A stretch of DNA of 7,793 bases from Candidatus Poseidoniaceae archaeon (GTDB lineage: Archaea; Thermoplasmatota; Poseidoniia; Poseidoniales; Poseidoniaceae): the NCBI GenBank assembly GCA_029250305.1, contig JAQXFM010000084.1, forward strand, positions 1-7,793, written 5' to 3'. Positions 5,974-7,793 of this stretch are shown piece by piece; the first letter of the stretch is position 1, and the number at the start of each line of letters is the position of its first letter. A program made the translations under genes and the position numbers. Under the pieces are notes generated by a model. That model had not been told where the DNA came from and did no database searches. It was given only the letters and a program-made list of their open reading frames with translations.

Positions 5974-6978
5974 TCAGTTGATGGCGGTGTACATATCGTC
6001 TGGCATTTCGCCAGCGAGTTGCAAAGCACCGTTTGCCACAGCGTTGATTGGGTCTTCGACGCACCATACGGTGACGTCTCCGATGTCTGAAATTTCGTCA
6101 GTCATTCGTGCTGCGATTCCGTCGATGAGCGAGCCGCCGCCGGAGAGGATGATGTTGTTTCGGAGGACTGGTTGGTACTCAGGGTCTGCGCCAGCGACGA
6201 TCCGCTTGATTGCGTTGCCAATCTTTGGAACGATCATTTCGCAAGCTTGGGCCACCAAGTCGCCAATGTCGACAACTTGCTTCTTTCCTTCAACAGAGAG
6301 TTCGACGGTTGCTTCACGAACATCGCCGCCAACGTAGGAGACCTGCTCCTTCCACTTTCGGACCATGTCCTTGGTGATTTGAGCACCGGTGAATTTCTTC
6401 TGAATCAAGGTCATGAGTTCGTTATCGAGCCAGTCGCCAGCTTCTTGGATGGTCACTTGATCTTCATCGGTTGGGAATGTGCCGTAAATTCGTGCGATGT
6501 CGGTGGTTCCTGCACCGATGTCGACAACAATTGAACTTGCGATTTCGCCGATTCCGTAAGCGGTAGCGAAAGGTTCTGTGACGACCATGATTGCGTTCAC
6601 TTGACCACGTAGAGTTGCCACGAGGTTGCTCTTATCGGTGAATGAAACGTGGCTTGGGGAGCAAATTACGCCAAACACTTCGTCAAATTCTTCTGGGTCA
6701 ACGGTCTCGAGGAGGTGGGAAACGAAGGCCTTGGCTGCTGCCAAGTTTGCTTCATCATCTTGTGCGACGCCTGCCGCCATTGGGCGGTAAAGGTTGCATG
6801 CGAGTTTGTTCTTGAGTGCGTCGTTGCCAAACAAGACATCACGGCCCAAGAAGTTACGTGCAACAGGGTCTTTTGGTCGTCCAACAACGGTTTCGATCGT
6901 GTGGCTAACGCCAGCACTCGAAGAGATAGTCGATTGGTAGGTGCCTAGGTCAATTCCAACATACAAGCGGTCACTCAT
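5974..6978 (-). CDS. MamK-family actin-like ATPase
   Basis: A 334-residue actin-fold protein that should polymerise into filaments using ATP in the cytoplasm. Motifs in order: phosphate-1 GIDLGT 8-13; VVGRPKD 31-37, matching the MamK segment VVGYPKD; TEPFATAYG 134-142 with E136 at the position of MamK catalytic E143; phosphate-2 VDIGAGTTD 152-160; DQVTIQEAG 173-181; EQVSYVG 211-217; and adenosine motif LSGGGSLIDG 278-287. The protein aligns by memory with magnetosome MamK end to end, including the C-terminal CVEDP and GALQLAGEMP segments, which favours MamK over MreB or crenactin. ATG 6978 was chosen because GGTGA lies 5 bases before it and the protein then starts as MamK does; in-frame starts reach back to TTG 7032. 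The downstream neighbour encodes a long coiled-coil protein. Confidence 0.9.
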   Translation of the reverse strand: MSDRLYVGIDLGTYQSTISSSAGVSHTIETVVGRPKDPVARNFLGRDVLFGNDALKNKLACNLYRPMAAGVAQDDEANLAAAKAFVSHLLETVDPEEFDEVFGVICSPSHVSFTDKSNLVATLRGQVNAIMVVTEPFATAYGIGEIASSIVVDIGAGTTDIARIYGTFPTDEDQVTIQEAGDWLDNELMTLIQKKFTGAQITKDMVRKWKEQVSYVGGDVREATVELSVEGKKQVVDIGDLVAQACEMIVPKIGNAIKRIVAGADPEYQPVLRNNIILSGGGSLIDGIAARMTDEISDIGDVTVWCVEDPINAVANGALQLAGEMPDDMYTAIN

Positions 6979-6983
6979 TTTGT

Positions 6984-6988
6984 TCACC
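6984..6988 (-). promoter_or_regulatory. Shine-Dalgarno sequence of the actin-like gene
   Basis: GGTGA on the minus strand sits 5 bases before ATG 6978 and matches the 16S rRNA 3' end. It decides this start over the upstream in-frame candidates at 6996, 7005, 7017 and 7032. Confidence 0.6.
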
Positions 6989-7040
6989 GTCCGCATTGCG
7001 GACATGTAACCGAGCATGCCATCACCCTTCAAGGTTCACC

Positions 7041-7050
7041 TTGTATAGCA
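7041..7050 (-). promoter_or_regulatory. Weak candidate TATA element upstream of the actin-like gene
   Basis: On the minus strand GCTATACAAG lies about 67 bases before ATG 6978. It would place transcription start near 7020 and give a leader of about 40 bases, long enough to include the GGTGA site. The match to the archaeal TATA consensus is poor. It lies in the 113-base gap after the surface-protein gene; nothing else notable is seen in that gap. Confidence 0.3.
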
Positions 7051-7091
7051 ACGGCCTAAACAAGCGAGATATGAGATGCTGCGAACAAATC

Positions 7092-7793
7092 TCACTCGTT
7101 TTCGATATCGTGCACAAGGCTGGCAACTTCTCCTTGCTGTGCAAATGGAACCGGTACAGCAACGACTTCTTTTGGGAGCGTGCTTTGTTGCCCTAATCTG
7201 TAGACAAAGAGGCACGCCCCAACAAGGCAAAGAACACCCCAGAAGATGGTTCTCAAAGACGAGATTTTTTCCTCCTCTCCCACACCAAGATCGTCGCCCG
7301 GGCCAGCATCAAATTCAGTGATGTATTCGCCTTTGAACCGCTCTTCAGATTGCAACACAACACGACTGTTGTCTGCCTCTGGCGAGGCGTTCGTACTTTG
7401 GACATGTATGTCCAATCGCATCCAAGCTTCATCGATGTTCCATACGGGCAAATCTTGTCTTGCATCCCACTCGCACTCGAAGGAAGCAGTTGCATTCGAT
7501 GCTGCTTGACACGATGCGATGATGTAACCGCCACCATCAGAGCGATTGTCAATCACAAACACATCGGCTCCAGTTTGGTAGCCATCTCCGTCGTCATCTG
7601 TTACGGACCATCGGAGAAAAAGGCGCTCGTTCCAAACAAAAGCATCTGCTGGTGCTTCCTCAATTGTAATCTCAGGGCGAATATCGACTGGTCTGCATCC
7701 AATCTCATCGACGGGCCAAGAGGCCGATGGAGCGAGCGTCTCACACTGGTCAATTGAATCAAGCACACCATCATCATCCGAATCATCAATGCA
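7092..7793 (-). CDS. C-terminal part of a membrane-anchored surface protein with thrombospondin type 3-like repeat (5' end outside window)
   Basis: The frame runs off the window edge; about 233 residues are visible and the beginning is missing. The first visible residues, DDSDDDGVLDSIDQC followed by VDEIGC about 17 residues later, fit a thrombospondin type 3 repeat, in which Asp residues bind calcium and the Cys residues pair. A second acidic DDDGDGYQTGAD segment (about 66-77) is another likely calcium loop in a beta-rich domain. Asn-linked glycosylation-type sites (NRS, NAT, NAS) are present. Near the C-terminus a hydrophobic helix (about 182-198, TIFWGVLCLVGACLFVY) is followed by Arg and a 35-residue cytoplasmic tail, so the bulk is predicted outside the cell. 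Such large calcium-binding exoproteins are common in marine archaea; partner or ligand is unknown. A GTG at 7766 lies inside the repeat and is not the true start. Confidence 0.8.
   Translation of the reverse strand, partial: CIDDSDDDGVLDSIDQCETLAPSASWPVDEIGCRPVDIRPEITIEEAPADAFVWNERLFLRWSVTDDDGDGYQTGADVFVIDNRSDGGGYIIASCQAASNATASFECEWDARQDLPVWNIDEAWMRLDIHVQSTNASPEADNSRVVLQSEERFKGEYITEFDAGPGDDLGVGEEEKISSLRTIFWGVLCLVGACLFVYRLGQQSTLPKEVVAVPVPFAQQGEVASLVHDIENE

Noticed and set aside
5792..6337. 181-codon plus-strand frame opposite the coiled-coil start and the actin-like gene
   Set aside because: Spans two real genes on the other strand and their gap, with no family resemblance.
5974..6978. Reading the actin-like gene as MreB, Hsp70 or FtsA
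   Set aside because: The phosphate and adenosine motifs are shared by all these, but the length, the VVGRPKD segment and the C-terminal tail fit MamK best; no Hsp70 substrate domain or FtsA 1C domain is seen.

Overview
The window reads as a piece of a planktonic marine euryarchaeal genome, most likely Marine Group II (Candidatus Poseidoniales). The archaeal assignment rests on a clear geranylgeranylglyceryl phosphate synthase (the enzyme making the first archaeal-type ether lipid bond) two genes from a proteorhodopsin, on TATA-like promoter sequence 35 bases upstream of the rhodopsin start, and on GGTGA/AGGTGG-type ribosome binding sites. The group-level assignment is inference from this combination. 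No tRNA, rRNA, CRISPR array or insertion sequence was seen. Coding density is very high: two convergent gene pairs are separated by only 2 bases.

Layout: (i) 2-340, plus strand, the C-terminal end of a multi-pass membrane protein, possibly of the acyltransferase/DUF1624 type. (ii) 343-3095, minus strand, an ABC exporter half-transporter followed by a proteorhodopsin, which has its own putative promoter in the 98-base gap. (iii) 3204-4013, plus strand, GGGP synthase, divergent from the ABC gene. (iv) 4016-6978, minus strand, a MamK-type actin, then a long coiled-coil protein, then a DUF4126 membrane protein overlapping or nearly touching it. (v) 7092-7793, minus strand, the C-terminal end of a surface protein with a thrombospondin type 3-like calcium-binding repeat and a C-terminal membrane anchor.

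How they may work together: the rhodopsin should pump protons out in light and energise the membrane. Its proton-donor position is lysine (a DTK motif instead of DTE), and its antenna-gate position is leucine, so it should differ from standard proteorhodopsin in donor chemistry and probably in carotenoid binding. GGGP synthase makes the membrane lipid backbone, and the ABC protein is a lipid/drug-exporter-type half-transporter of unknown substrate.

The most intriguing block is the MamK-like actin with its coiled-coil and membrane-protein neighbours. It looks like a candidate filament, linker and membrane-anchor set in an organism with no magnetosome genes in view. That functional link is inference from gene order.
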